Shown: positions 52,395 to 62,204, numbered from the stretch's first letter. The stretch is DNA of 64,000 nt from Ailurus styani (GCA_002007465.1 LNAC01001877.1:1-64000); one strand, 5' to 3'. Numbers and translations: made by a program. The notes: generated from the sequence alone by a model not told the origin.

Positions 52395-52740
52395 CTTAAA
52401 TTTGAAATGGTTTATTGCCTCACAGCACAGACTTCCAGAGTCGGGTAATTAAGAGATTCTGTGGTACTTCCAAGGCAAGTGTTTCCATCCCCAGGGGCCT
52501 GGCTTGTCTCCTTCAGCTGACCTCTCACAGATCCAAGATGGCTGCCATAATGCCTGTGTTTCCTTTCCTCAGTCACAACCAGAGCCTAAAAAGATGAATT
52601 TCTCTTTGCTCATCTCTTTCTAAGAGAAAGAAACTCCTTCCCTGAACCACCCCATGCCCTTAGCCACCAGCAGACTTCCAGTTCCTTTTATCAGCCAGAA
52701 TTGCATCACATGCCCCCCTTCAAAATACCAGGAAAGGGAG
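52395..52740 (-). repeat. old LTR/MER-like repeat split by the SINE
   Basis: Left flank 'tatggctgcgagtaattt', then after the SINE 'gcagcttaaatttgaaatgg', 'tttattgcctcacagcacag' and 'gatccaagatggctgccata'. This order is typical of a common old mammalian repeat of the 'ggctgcaagtaac...ggtttattggctcac' type. Name not certain. Confidence 0.5.
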
Positions 52741-52744
52741 GAGA

Positions 52745-53090
52745 GTAGCCATGGCTGAACTTATCAAGGGTCACTCTCTGATCTGGGGAGGGTCCCATGC
52801 TAGAGCCGTGTCTGTAGGAAGAGTAAGCACCTGAGCAAAAACAGGTCTCTGAAGAGAAGTGGGAGAAGGACAGGCTTGCATGGCAGCCACCAGTTGGCTG
52901 CCACAGTCTCTCAAATCCACACCTTCCTCTTCTACTCTGACATTCCACAGACCAACCAATTATTATCCCCACAACACGTTTCTAACGAGACTCCCTATTC
53001 CCAGTTTGATTTCTTCTAATGCAACAAGCATTCTGCAGCAAGGGTAAATAAAGTTTGCCTAATACAAATACAATTGTATCTCATCTTATT
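52745..53090. other. unassigned spacer
   Basis: No feature recognised. Confidence 0.35.
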
Positions 53091-53094
53091 TAAG

Positions 53095-53230
53095 TATTTC
53101 AATGGCTGCCTACCAGGGTAAAGTCCAAATACTGAAAGTGGCATCTAAACTCAGTCTTAGGCCTAGAGCTTTATCTGCCTCCTATTGCTGGGAAGGCCAG
53201 ATCACCCTTTTCTGTCTGAGGAGCTCTCTC
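53095..53230 (+). repeat. LINE-2 fragment
   Basis: Forward L2: 'ttcaatggctgcctaccagg', 'gtaaagtccaaatactgaaa', 'gagctttatctgcctcctat'. Confidence 0.62.
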
Positions 53231-53384
53231 TCTCATCACTCAGGACCCCATGCAAGGTTGTGTCCAAGCTCCTGGACAAGTACCAAATCTTGTGGGGCAT
53301 GGAGCAGGGGGTGAGGAGAATGGTGAATCTGACTCAAAGACAGATGAGTAAGTAATTAGGAAAGCTGAGAAACCATAGCTAGGG

Positions 53385-53517
53385 GCACAAGAACAAGAGC
53401 AGCGATATGNACAGAAGGGGATTTGGGAATATGACAGTTTAAATGAAGGGTGCATCCCAAGGGCTAAAGCTAGAAAAGACAACTGAGATAAAGCACAAGA
53501 ACAAGAGCAGCGATATG
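53385..53517. other. assembly gap with short duplicated flank
   Basis: The 25 bp at 53385-53409, ending gcagcgatatg just before N (53410), recur exactly at 53493-53517 with different flanks. Unlike the other N sites the intervening 82 bp are not duplicated, so this may be a mis-join or a collapsed local repeat. Confidence 0.7.
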
Positions 53518-53689
53518 CAGCATGAAAAGAGACATGAACTTAAACCTGGAGAAGGGACTTTATGATACTGCCTGGGGCCTTTTCCTGGCACGGGGAGGAA
53601 ATGACAGGGTACCAGTAGGCCTCCCCTGGCCCTTTTGCTCCTAGGTCCATTGCTTGCTCTTTGTCTGCTCTGCTCTCTACTGTAGAATC

Positions 53690-54100
53690 TTGATCCCTGC
53701 AGGCCATGTTTTTTGGGCTCCTACATTAGCCGGCTTCTTGCTAGAGGAGAAACAGGGTCAGAGGGAGAAGCACATGACACCCCTCTGGCTCTGCCTTGAG
53801 CAACACTACAAGCAGCTCTGGGCTCCTGGGGCTAGATCAGCTCAAAAGGCCCACTGGGGTTCCGCCTCTCCCTGGTGACTCTGGCTGCCGGGCTCCAGGG
53901 ACATCACCCTCTCACTTTGTCTTTCCAGCCTACGGGTGGTGGCAACTTGCTGCCGTTGCTAATTGCAGAATGCCTTACCGTCTCCTGATGACTTTCCAGC
54001 TCCTCCATCATCGTGTGACCAATTCTCTGAATTACATGTCCTCTGTTTTACATTCTTTGAGTGGATTTTGTTTTCCTGATTGGACCCTTACTGATGTAGG
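53690..54100 (+). repeat. ancient interspersed repeat, family A copy 4
   Basis: 'gggacatcaccctctcactt', 'tgtctttccagcctacgggt', 'ggtggcaacttgctgccgtt' and 3' end 'ttgttttcctgattggaccc' / 'ttactgat' match the general plan of the copies at 0.8, 11.7 and 19.4 kb. Confidence 0.5.
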
Positions 54101-54164
54101 CACTGAGCCAACTCTGTAAGATTTCTCTGCGAAATCTCTCCTTATTCTCTCTTGTGTGTTGCTT

Positions 54165-54404
54165 TTAGGAAGCAGAACATGACAGTGAAGGGCAAATGGC
54201 TGGCAGCCTGGTATACCAGACTTCAAACTCCAGCTCTGCCATTCACTAACTGAAAGCCTTGGTTGAAATCACCTAGCCTTTTTAAGTGAAGGTTTGTTCA
54301 ACCAAGGTTAAAGGGAGCATCCTGTTCTTAATCCTTGTTAGAACTAAATAAGGTACTATATGTACATCATTTAGGCCAGCCCCCGATGCAAAGTAAATGC
54401 TTTA
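54165..54404 (+). repeat. MIR relic interrupted at its 3' end by LINE-1
   Basis: Forward MIR: 'gcctggtataccagacttca', 'ccagctctgccattcactaa', 'ttgaaatcacctagccttt', 'tagaactaaataaggtacta'. The LINE-1 is inserted right after its end. Confidence 0.65.
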
Positions 54405-55047
54405 CTTTTTTAACTTTTTATTATGTTGTGTTAATCACCATATAGTACATCATTAGTTTTTGATGTAGTATTCCAAGATTCGTTGTTTGCATATAACACC
54501 CAGTGCTCCATGCAATACGTGCCCTCCTTAATACCCATCATGGGCTCCCCACTTCCCCCTCCCCACTAAAACCCTCAGTTTGTTTCCTGGAGTCCATAGT
54601 CTCTCATGTTTCATCTCCCCCTCTAACTCTCTCCCTTCATTTTTCCCTTCCTTCTCTTACTGTCCTCCATGATACTCCTTATGTTCCAAACAAATAAGTG
54701 AAACCATATAATAATTGACTTTCTCTGCTTGACTTATTTCACTTAGCATAATCTCCTCCAGTTCCATACATGTTTGTGCAAATGTTGGGTATTCATCATT
54801 TCTGATGGCTGAGTAATATTCCATTGTATATATGGAACACATCTTCTTTATCCATTCATCTGTTGAAGGGTACCTTGGCTCTTTCCACAGTTCGGTTATT
54901 GTGGACATTGCTGCTGTGAACATTGGGGTGCAGATGCCCCTTCTTTTCACTACATCTGTATCTTTGGGGTAGATACCCAGTAGTGCAATTGCTGGGTCAT
55001 AGGATAGCTCTATTTTTAATTTTTTGAGGAACCTCCACACTGTTTTC
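54405..55047 (-). mobile_element. LINE-1, 5'-truncated insertion (carnivore type)
   Basis: Minus-strand L1: 3' UTR at the left (complement of 'catcaaaaactaatgatgta', 'gggtgttatatgcaaacaac') and the ORF2 3' end at the right. Perfect 16-bp target duplication caaagtaaatgcttta at 54389-54404 and 55048-55063. The 5' end is truncated within ORF2. The remaining ORF2 frame is still open, so this is a relatively recent insertion for this window. Confidence 0.93.
54657..55047 (-). pseudogene. LINE-1 ORF2p C-terminal remnant
   Basis: About 127 codons stay open on the minus strand: WRFLKKLKIELSYDPAIALL at the start, then 'YPSTDEWIKKMCSIYTMEYY' and 'CMELEEIMLSEISQAEK', the standard C-terminal end of ORF2p after the reverse transcriptase and Cys-rich regions. 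It ends ...EHKEYHGGQ. From memory carnivore copies stop a little earlier, so a small indel near the end may have pushed the frame past the usual stop. The catalytic domains are absent, so it cannot be active. Confidence 0.9.
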
Positions 55048-55149
55048 CAAAGTAAATGCTTTAGAGATGGTCTCTTAAACCAGCCTCCATCATAACACTT
55101 TCTCCCACCCAGATAAGTAACTTACTTTAATGTCTTTGACTTCTCCCCA

Positions 55150-55321
55150 CACAGTGCTTATTAAACTTTACTGTGCATTCAAAGAACTCTGTGACCATCT
55201 TAAAATGCAGATTCTCATTCAGAAGGTCTGAGGTGGGGCCTGAAGTTTTACATTTCTTATCACTGCCCCAGCTGATGCTAATCCCATGGTCCAGGAACCA
55301 CACACAGACTAGCAGGTCTTT
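55150..55321. mobile_element. MER5A-like hAT-Charlie relic
   Basis: 'cttaaaatgcagattctcat', 'tcagaaggtctgaggtgggg', 'cctgaagttttacatttctt', 'ggtccaggaaccacacac': the standard MER5A order in one direction. Confidence 0.75.
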
Positions 55322-55325
55322 AGAC

Positions 55326-55482
55326 CAAGGGTTGGCAAACTTTTCCTGCAAAGAGCCACATAATAATTATTTCAAGTACTGGGATCCACACTGACTCTGT
55401 TGCAACTATTTAATGCTGCCCATAGAACTTTATTGACAAAAATAGGGCCCCAGGGATGGACTTTGCTGACCCCTGCTCTAAG
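55326..55482. mobile_element. hAT-type non-autonomous DNA transposon
   Basis: 'agggttggcaaacttttcct', 'gcaaagagccacataataat', 'ctgttgcaactatttaatgc', 'agaactttattgacaaaaat', ending 'ctttgctgacccctgctc'. The ends are imperfect inverted repeats (ggttggcaaac / gctgacccc-type). Exact MER number not recalled. Confidence 0.7.
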
Positions 55483-55499
55483 TGGTCAGCTGTCTCAGG

Positions 55500-55590
55500 A
55501 CATGGTCTGTTTTACTGATGACCTTATTCTCATCACCCAGCACAGAGCCTAGCACAGAGCAGCACTCAATAAATGTTTGATGTGCCATGG
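55500..55590 (+). repeat. LINE-2 3' terminus
   Basis: 'agcacagagcctagcacaga' and 'gcactcaataaatgtttgat'. Forward. Confidence 0.68.
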
Positions 55591-55649
55591 ACAAACTCAT
55601 TGAGTATACTCAGTCTCTATTGTAGAATTGGAAACTCTAAAGCCAGTGT

Positions 55650-55830
55650 TTACGGAGTGTTTATTATGCCCCAGGAAATGTTCCAAGTACTCCATAGACA
55701 TTATTTTCTCTAACGCTCATGACCACCTTAAGAGGTAGGGGGTATCATTACCCCCATTTTCCCGATGAAGCACATGGAGGTCAGACCTGTGTGCACAGAC
55801 CACAGGAAAGCCAGGCTTCAGGGCATGGCA
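55650..55830 (-). repeat. MIR SINE relic
   Basis: Reverse MIR: 'gtttattatgccccaggaaa', 'aagaggtagggggtatcatt', 'cccccattttcccgatgaag'. Confidence 0.74.
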
Positions 55831-55834
55831 GTTT

Positions 55835-56580
55835 TCTGGTCCCCGCTCTCCCAGCAGTCAGCTTGCTCTTCCCACCATGTCTTCTAGAGCCATGATGATT
55901 TCCTAGAAAATAATATCAGTCTTTCTCTTTTCCCTGTCACTTGAAATTCCCATAATACTGTTGGGCACATGGCAAGCACTTACCAAAGTGTTCTTGATTG
56001 GTATTTTAAAATATCCTACCCTTAAAACACATTGCTGTGAATCTGGGTCACAAGGAACACATCCTGAAGATCTCTGTGTCCTCAGCATACACAGAGCAGA
56101 AGTTGAGCCTGAAGGTACAGATTATCATATCTAAAAATTCCTAAAATGATATGAATAATTTAGCAGTGAAATTCATGTGGAGAAAGACTCCTGACAGTCT
56201 GTAAGTCCCTGGAGGTCTGAGGCTCTGTGTCCAGTAGAGACCTGGGTGGTTTATGGTGTTAATTGCATATGTTGACTGATAAAAGGAGGAGCAAAGTAAT
56301 GCAGTTGGCAGAAGAGAGGAGCAGACTCTAACCCGACTCAGCTGTAGGCTAGCTTGGTGTCTTCATCACTGGAAACCTGAACTTTCTCATCAGAGGATAA
56401 GAGCTTTGGACTAGAGCATCGTTTGGGTTCTTCAGATTTTAAAATGCTATTGTTTAAAAAAAACAATGATATCATCAAAGAGATTTTGAAGAGTGTTGGC
56501 TCTTAAAGAAAATGACCAGAAACTACCAGGATATAAAAAGTAATGTCATTTCTATGTGGCTGGTGGCCCTGTTTATGGCA
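55835..56580. other. unassigned 0.75-kb spacer
   Basis: No exon or repeat recognised. Confidence 0.35.
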
Positions 56581-56596
56581 GTATTTTCTCTTTTCT

Positions 56597-56804
56597 TTTC
56601 TTTCCTTTTTTTAAAAGATTTTATTTATTTCTTTGAGAGAGAGAGAGAGAGAGATAAAAAACACAAGCAGGGGGAGGGGCAGGAGAGGGAGAAGCAGACT
56701 CCCTGCTGAGTAGGGAGCCTGACTCAGGGATCCTGACTGTGGCTTGATCCCAGGACCCTGAGGTGAAGGCAGACGCTTAATCAACTGAGCTACCCAGGCA
56801 CCCC
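56597..56804 (-). mobile_element. SINEC, intermediate-age copy with perfect TSD
   Basis: Reverse: 'ttttaaaagattttatttat', (GA)n at 56634-56653, 'cagactccctgctgagtagg', 'actgagctacccaggcaccc'. Perfect 15-bp target duplication tattttctcttttct at 56582-56596 and 56805-56819. Confidence 0.95.
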
Positions 56805-56819
56805 TATTTTCTCTTTTCT

Positions 56820-57120
56820 ATGGCCTTCTTTTGGTTCATTCTACTAACCAATTTCTAATTTGTTTCAAACCAAGAAACTAGATAATCAGGATTATTATAA
56901 TGGTTTATAGAGGAGGTGTGAATTGATCCTAGCTAATGGTCTTAAAGACTTCTCTAACTAGTGAAAGGAGATTTAATGCATGTGCTTTGTGACGACTATT
57001 TTGTCTGTGGTATGAGAATGCTTGTGTGTGTGTGCAGGCACACACATGTGCTTGTGTGTGTGCACATATATGCTCACACACTTATTTACTATCTCCTAAT
57101 GAAGTCCACTAGACCCTAGA
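56820..57120. other. unassigned spacer with TG-rich patch
   Basis: An imperfect TG/CA tract lies at about 57023-57080; otherwise nothing recognised. Confidence 0.4.
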
Positions 57121-57124
57121 TAAA

Positions 57125-57245
57125 AGTAATCTATAAGACAGTGATACTGTGTTATTGTTCCTACTTAATGAATAAGGAAATTGAGATGGTCGGACGACTT
57201 CCCCCAGGATACATATCTAGGAACTAGGTCTCCTGATTTCTAATC
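57125..57245 (-). repeat. MIR fragment
   Basis: Reverse MIR: 'cctacttaatgaataaggaa', 'attgagatggtcggacgac', 'ggaactaggtctcctgattt'. Confidence 0.66.
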
Positions 57246-57249
57246 ATGG

Positions 57250-57710
57250 AACATAAAAAGAAGTGTGGTTTCCAAACATTCCCCATTACCTATGTCTTAA
57301 AGGCAAACAGCCCAAACATCTCTGCTACCTTCTCTTCAAGGCTGCCTTGGACAAGAAGTAGAGGGGTCTAAGGCTGAATTCACAAACGAGTTAACTGTAC
57401 CATTTTCCTTGTGATCCATGCAGCAAACCCAACTAGGAGTGACTGGCCAGGCTTCTCACTGCTGAGACTCCTTTACATGTATGGAAGGTTCAAGGGCACC
57501 TCCCCCTAGCATAACTATAAGCATAACTAGCATAACATAAGGCTAAGTAGCATCCCTTGTTCTGAGAATCTGAGTCTGTGTCATACCACATAGACCACAC
57601 TGAAGGGGCCAGGCCTCATCTTAGCTTTGTCCAACAGTCCACTCACAATTTCTTTTCATTCCACAGTTATTTATTAAGGGCGTACTGAGAACTCAGAGGC
57701 ACTGCTAACA
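57250..57710. other. unassigned spacer
   Basis: Nothing recognised, apart from a short local repeat 'agcataactataagcataac' near 57508. Confidence 0.35.
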
Positions 57711-57714
57711 TTTG

Positions 57715-57885
57715 GGTGCCAGGCCCTGGAATGCAAGCTTTACATTTACTAACACATTTAACATTCACAATAATCCCCATGAAGTAGATACTATTCTTAT
57801 CCTCATTTTACAAATGAGGAAACTGAGGCATAGAGAGTAACATGCTCCAACACATGGCTGACAAGTGCTGGATCCGAACGGACTC
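57715..57885 (-). repeat. MIR SINE relic
   Basis: Reverse MIR: 'gggtgccaggccctggaatg', 'catgaagtagatactattct', 'ttacaaatgaggaaactgag'. Among the best MIR matches here. Confidence 0.8.
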
Positions 57886-57914
57886 CCAAGCAGCCTACTC
57901 TTTATACATCATCA

Positions 57915-58340
57915 TGTCTGTTATAAGAGAGACACATCGGCTGCCCTCATGGAGCTTCCATGTAATGGGAAATATAGAGGCGGGCAATTCATTTTAACTG
58001 AATGGCTTAATCACAATTCTAATAATGATATGAAGGAGAAGTTGCAAGAGGTTAGAAAACATGCAGTGGGGGATCTGATCCTTGTGGGGAAGGAGCGGGA
58101 GTCAGGGAGGCTTTCCCTGGGGTACAACTATTGGCATTGAGTTTCCAAAGTTAAGCAGGAATTCACCAGGTAGAGGGCGAGAGCAGTCTCCCAGGCAAAA
58201 TGAGGTGAGGGTAGAGGCCTTGAGGCAGAGGTGCATGAAGGTGAAAGGAACAGCAAGAAGCCAGTGTGGTGGACTTTGAAGAATAAGGCAGTGGGGCCTC
58301 AGATGAGGCTGGAGAGGTGGCCGGTGTCTACACCCCAGTG
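57915..58340 (-). repeat. L2-associated ancient repeat block
   Basis: 'gctgccctcatggagcttcc' (reversed L2 end), then 'gtcagggaggctttccctgg', 'ggtagaggccttgaggcaga' and 'aacagcaagaagccagtgtg', the usual order of the block next to reversed L2. Confidence 0.62.
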
Positions 58341-58544
58341 GCCATGATAGGATGGGGAAGCAGGGCAGAGAACAGAGAAATGACTGGAAAACCACCCAGC
58401 GGGAAGCCTAGATGTGACTCCTCTTGTCCCTCACGCCCGACTGGCGCTCTTTCTTTGCTGCCTCTGATTAGTCAGGATCCCCACAGGGTCTTCCAAAATA
58501 GAGTTACACCAGGGACTCTTTCTGTTTGGGAAAGAAAATGAAAC

Positions 58545-58685
58545 ATTTATTGAACACTTGCTCTCTCATTTAATGTAGTCAATCCCTGAAAACAAAATGT
58601 TTGAGGCTTCTATTATATTTGACAATTATGGAAATGGAAGGATCAGAGAGAGGGACCTGCTCACTGTTATCCTTCCCAGGGTGTG
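58545..58685 (-). repeat. MIR fragment
   Basis: Reverse, diverged: 'ttgaacacttgctctctcat', 'gacaattatggaaatggaag', 'gggacctgctcactgttat'. Confidence 0.52.
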
Positions 58686-58716
58686 GGAAGGAGCTGGCTT
58701 TCAGGCTGGAGCTTTA

Positions 58717-58919
58717 ATATATATTTATCTATTTATTTATTTATTTATTTGAGAGAGACAGAGAGAGAGAGAGAGAGAGTGCACAAGCAAGGGGAGCAGC
58801 AGGCAGAGGGAGAGGATGAAGCAGGCTCCGTGCTGAGCAGGGAGCCCGATCCAAAACCCTGGGAGCATGACCTGAGCCGAAGGGAGACGCCCAACCAACC
58901 GAGCCACCCAGGCGTCCCC
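58717..58919 (-). mobile_element. SINEC, intermediate-age copy with TSD
   Basis: Reverse: (TTTA)n, (GA)n at 58751-58780, 'tgctgagcagggagcccgat', 'accgagccacccaggcgtcc'. Target duplication caggctggagcttta (58702-58716) and caggccagagcttta (58920-58934). Confidence 0.94.
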
Positions 58920-58939
58920 CAGGCCAGAGCTTTACTACT

Positions 58940-59490
58940 CAAACTCCTCTGCTCCTTCCATTGCATCAGGTTACCTCTGAACTAAGTGGAGAAAGCAATC
59001 AGTAGAGGATGCCACAAAGAGCTCCAAGGAATCAAGGTCTAAGACAGTCCCCAGAGGCCACATCCTTTGCTGTGATGTTCAGCAGGAGCACTAGCATGAA
59101 CTCTTTTCTCCCTGGGCTCCCCCTTGCCCCCGCAGTCAGCATCTCGGAGGGAAACAGATGGCACACTCAAACTGGGACAACTGGAGGAGAGTTTCATAAA
59201 AAGCCTACTTCTCAAGGTGTAGGGTGGGTAAAGGATAATCACCAGGGATAGTAATCACTGGGAGCCCCCCGTTTCTGAAGGAGCAGGGGGAGAAAATGTT
59301 TACAGGATCCTGGAGAGGGCAGGGTTGGGGGAATAGGAGGCTGTAGAGAAAGGGTTGCCTCACAGGATTGTGGTGTTTAGTCCTTAGTGACACCCTGGGA
59401 CAGCAACCAAATAAGTATCCAAACTCAGTCCCCTTCGCCGTCTAGCCTCTGGTTAATGATCCCAGTGGCCAAACCCAACCAGAGTTTGAG
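58940..59490. other. unassigned spacer
   Basis: No exon or repeat supported. Confidence 0.35.
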
Positions 59491-59494
59491 GGTG

Positions 59495-59850
59495 TTATGG
59501 GCTGAATCATGTTCCCCAGTATCTCAGAATGTATCCACGTATGGAGATAGGTTCTTTAAAGAGAAATGAGGTCATTGGGGTGGGCCCTGATCCAATATGA
59601 CTGGTGTCTTTATAAAAGAGGCAATTTGGACATAGACATGTACAGAAGGAAGACTGCGTGAAGACATGGAGAAGACGGCCATCTGTAAGCCACAGAGACA
59701 GAGGCCCCTGGAGAAACCAGTGCTGTCACACTTTGATCTTAGGCATCCAGCCCCTGGAATGGTGAAAAAATAACTTTCTACTATTTAAGTCACCCACTCT
59801 GTGTTGCTTTCCAACCACAAAGCAGAGTCTCACTATAGTGCTGCTGGTGC
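59495..59850 (+). mobile_element. solo LTR, ERVL-MaLR (MLT1-like)
   Basis: Forward: 'ttatgggctgaatcatgttc', 'gaaatgaggtcattggggtg', 'ggccctgatccaatatgact', 'ggtgtctttataaaagaggc', 'tatttaagtcacccactctg'. The best-preserved MaLR LTR in the window; no viral coding region. Confidence 0.85.
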
Positions 59851-60024
59851 CTACTCCCTTCGCTGACCACTCACCCCAATCCCAGCCTAGCTGAGAGGCT
59901 GAGCTGCAGTCCCCGTCCTCGGCTCGGCCTTTCCATGCACTCCTGCCCATAGCCCTCTCCTCCCCAAATCTCCAGGGATGGACTAAAGCCTCGTTGGTAT
60001 GTTTTGCTAGCTGCCTGGTGGTTA

Positions 60025-60090
60025 AGATAATGCACATCTTGAGAACAGGGTCTGTGTCTTATTTATTTCTGATGAATGAAAGAATGACTG
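60025..60090 (+). repeat. LINE-2 3' terminus
   Basis: 'catcttgagaacagggtctg', 'tgtcttatttatttctgatg', then gaatgaaagaatgactga. Confidence 0.55.
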
Positions 60091-60099
60091 ACAGTTAAA

Positions 60100-60480
60100 T
60101 GGAGAAAGCTAACATGTATTGATTACCATCAAAGTGCCAAGTACCACGTTCAGTGTTTTCACACATTTTAACACTGCCCATATCAAGAACAAGGAGCCAG
60201 GAAAAAAAATATTATTCATTTGGCACTTACTATATGCTGGCCAGGGGTGATGGCAAATACTAACACCCATACAGCACAGGCGCCAAACAAACATATCAGA
60301 GCAGATGCTGACCATGAAGCCAGGGATGGCTGGGCTCACACCATGGCTAAGGATCAGCTTGGCACCAGGCCCTATTCTGAAGTATCTCTTGTACATTATT
60401 TCACTGAATCCTCATCATACCAAATGAGATAGGCTTAATGATCCCCATCACAAAACCCAGAAACTTGAGGCACAAAATAT
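60100..60480 (-). repeat. MIR relics in tandem orientation
   Basis: 60100-60190 'tcaaagtgccaagtaccacg' and 'gtgttttcacacattttaac'; 60355-60480 'cttggcaccaggccctattc', 'ctgaatcctcatcataccaa' and 'gaaacttgaggcacaaaat'. Both reverse. Confidence 0.62.
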
Positions 60481-60484
60481 TTGC

Positions 60485-60600
60485 TGTGTCTGTCTTACCA
60501 TGCTGCCTCCTGTGGGGTCCCTTTGCTTGGGACATGCTTCTCCCAGAGAGCCACAGGGCTGGCTTCTTCCAGTATTTTAGGAAAGTGCCATCTTCTCAGC
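60485..60600 (+). repeat. LINE-2-like fragment
   Basis: 'cctttgcttgggacatgctt' and 'ctcccagagagccacagg' resemble the forward L2 'gcttggaatgctcttcccc' region. Weak. Confidence 0.42.
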
Positions 60601-60604
60601 CATC

Positions 60605-60686
60605 CCTTCCTCTTCCTCCTCCTCCTCCTCTTCTTCCTCCTCCCCGTCCCCCTTCCTCCTCCTCCTCCTCCTCTTCTTCTTCTTCT
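60605..60686 (+). repeat. (CCT/CTT)n polypyrimidine microsatellite
   Basis: TCC and TTC trinucleotide array adjoining the tail side of a reverse SINEC. The Pro/Ser-rich frames here are readings of the array. Confidence 0.92.
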
Positions 60687-60855
60687 TTAAAGATCTTATT
60701 TATTCATTTGAGAGAGAGAGCATCCCCCAGGAGCAGGGGGAGGGGCAGAGGGAGAAGGAGAAGCAGGGTCCCCACTGAGCAGCAGCTCCCAGGACCTGGG
60801 ATCATGACCTGAGCTGAAGGCAGATGCTTACCCGACTGAGCCAGACAGGAGCCCC
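60687..60855 (-). mobile_element. SINEC, older copy
   Basis: Reverse: 'taaagatcttatttattcat', 'gagcagggggaggggcagag', 'gatcatgacctgagctgaag', 'gactgagccagacaggagcc'. Its tail has expanded into the CCT/CTT array. 'catcccttcc' / 'catcaatcccttcc' may be the target duplication. Confidence 0.9.
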
Positions 60856-60890
60856 ATCAATCCCTTCCTTTTAAAATTAACCCCCACATG

Positions 60891-61145
60891 GGGTGCCTGG
60901 GTGGCTCAGTTAGTTAAACATCTGGCTTTTGATTTCAGCTCAAGGCTGATCTCAGAGTCCTGGGATTGAGGCTCTCCACCCCCACAAAGGGTTCCTCACT
61001 CAGCTGGAGAGTTTGCTTGTGGATTCTCTCTCTTTTTTCTCTGCCCCTCCCCCAGCTCATGTGCTCTCCCTCTAAAATAAATAAATAAATAATAAACAAA
61101 CAAACAACAATAAATAAATAATAAATAAATAAATAAGTAAATCTT
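60891..61145 (+). mobile_element. SINEC, older subtype with (AAAT/AAAC)n tail
   Basis: 'gggtgcctgggtggctcagt', 'tagttaaacatctggctttt', 'gctcatgtgctctccctct', and a tail of AAAT and AAAC units at 61074-61140. It carries the 'ggcttttgatttcagctca' segment that marks the older subtype, like the copy at 32.1 kb. Confidence 0.93.
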
Positions 61146-61147
61146 GT

Positions 61148-61392
61148 ATGCTTTAATGTGTGCATTAAACAATCTCTATCTCCTCTCACCTGACCCCTGG
61201 CAACCACTCTTCTACTTTCTCTAGGGGAAAATAGGAATTTGCCTACTCTAGATGTTTCATATAAGGGGAATCATATGATCCTTGTCTTTTTATGTGTGGC
61301 TTATTTCACTTAATATAACATCTTCAGAGCTCATCTATACTGTAGCATGTGTCAGAATTCCATTCCTTTTTAAAGGTTGCATAATATTCCAC

Positions 61393-61428
<36 letters not shown>

Positions 61429-61645
61429 TTATCCATTCATCTTCCAATGGACATTTGAGTTGTTTCAGCCCTTTGGCTCTTGTGAATAATGCTGCTATAA
61501 ACATGTCAGTACAAGTATCTGTTGGCAACTGCTTTCAATTCTTTGGGGTTATATACCTAGAACTGAAATTGCTTGATCATATGGTAATTCTATGTTTAAC
61601 TTTTTGAGGAACTACCAAACTGTTTCCATTTCTATAACATTTATA
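61148..61645 (-). mobile_element. LINE-1 3' region, old (L1M-type)
   Basis: Minus-strand L1 read as its complement: 'cccctggcaaccactcttct', 'gtgtggcttatttcacttaa', 'gtagcatgtgtcagaattcc', 'gtgaataatgctgctataaa', 'ttgaggaactaccaaactgt'. Unlike the 54-kb copy, the ORF2 part is broken and a TG array has grown inside it. Confidence 0.85.
61395..61424 (+). repeat. (TG)n microsatellite
   Basis: (TG)15 within the old LINE-1, at the spot where the element usually has 'ccattgtatgtata'. Confidence 0.95.
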
Positions 61646-61689
61646 GCCATCTGTCAAACTATATGTTTTACCAATTTATTTTGATTATT

Positions 61690-61830
61690 GAATGTCACCA
61701 TCCACGAATATACAAGCTCCAGTGAAGGCAGGAGTTTTTCTGTGTTTAGTTCGCTACTATCTCCCCCATACCTTGTACACATCTGGCACAAAGTAGGTGC
61801 ACCATCAATATTATTGAATGAATGAACGTA
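61690..61830 (+). repeat. LINE-2 3' terminus
   Basis: Forward L2: 'atacaagctccagtgaaggc', 'aggagtttttctgtgtttag', 'tctggcacaaagtaggtgca', 'ttattgaatgaatgaacg'. Confidence 0.74.
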
Positions 61831-61925
61831 TGTCGTGTGGAATCTGACCTTGAGGTTAAGGGCCTCTGGGAACCAAAAGAGTAAAGTAAGGTCTTTGCCT
61901 GAGGTCTGTAAAGCAATAACATCAA

Positions 61926-61950
61926 AGAGAGAGAGAGAGAGAGAGAGAGA
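61926..61950 (+). repeat. (GA)n microsatellite
   Basis: About 12 GA units in otherwise unassigned DNA. Confidence 0.9.
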
Positions 61951-61954
61951 AACT

Positions 61955-62200
61955 TAGATGGGAGATGGAAATAAGAGACCAGAGCAGGGGAGACAACAGC
62001 AAGTGTTGGCTCTGTGGGAGGTTGCAAACAGGAAAACCAGTCATCAGGTTGAATCCGTATGGGAGGAGGCATTCGGGATGAAATAAGGTGAACAGCTCAG
62101 ACTAGAGAGTGAGGCCAACACAGGAGTGCCACAGGGGTCTTGAAGTGGGGTTAGGTGAATAAAGGACCTGCTTGATTTAAAAAAATATGGAGATGCCTAT
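61955..62200. other. unassigned, probably old L2-associated block
   Basis: AG-rich sequence ('ggagatggaaataagagacc') with the flavour of the blocks described above. Weak. Confidence 0.3.
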
Positions 62201-62204
62201 ACAA

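Noticed and set aside
60438..60812. Pro/Ser-rich 124-codon protein
   Set aside because: Direct reading of the CCT/CTT microsatellite and a reverse SINEC.
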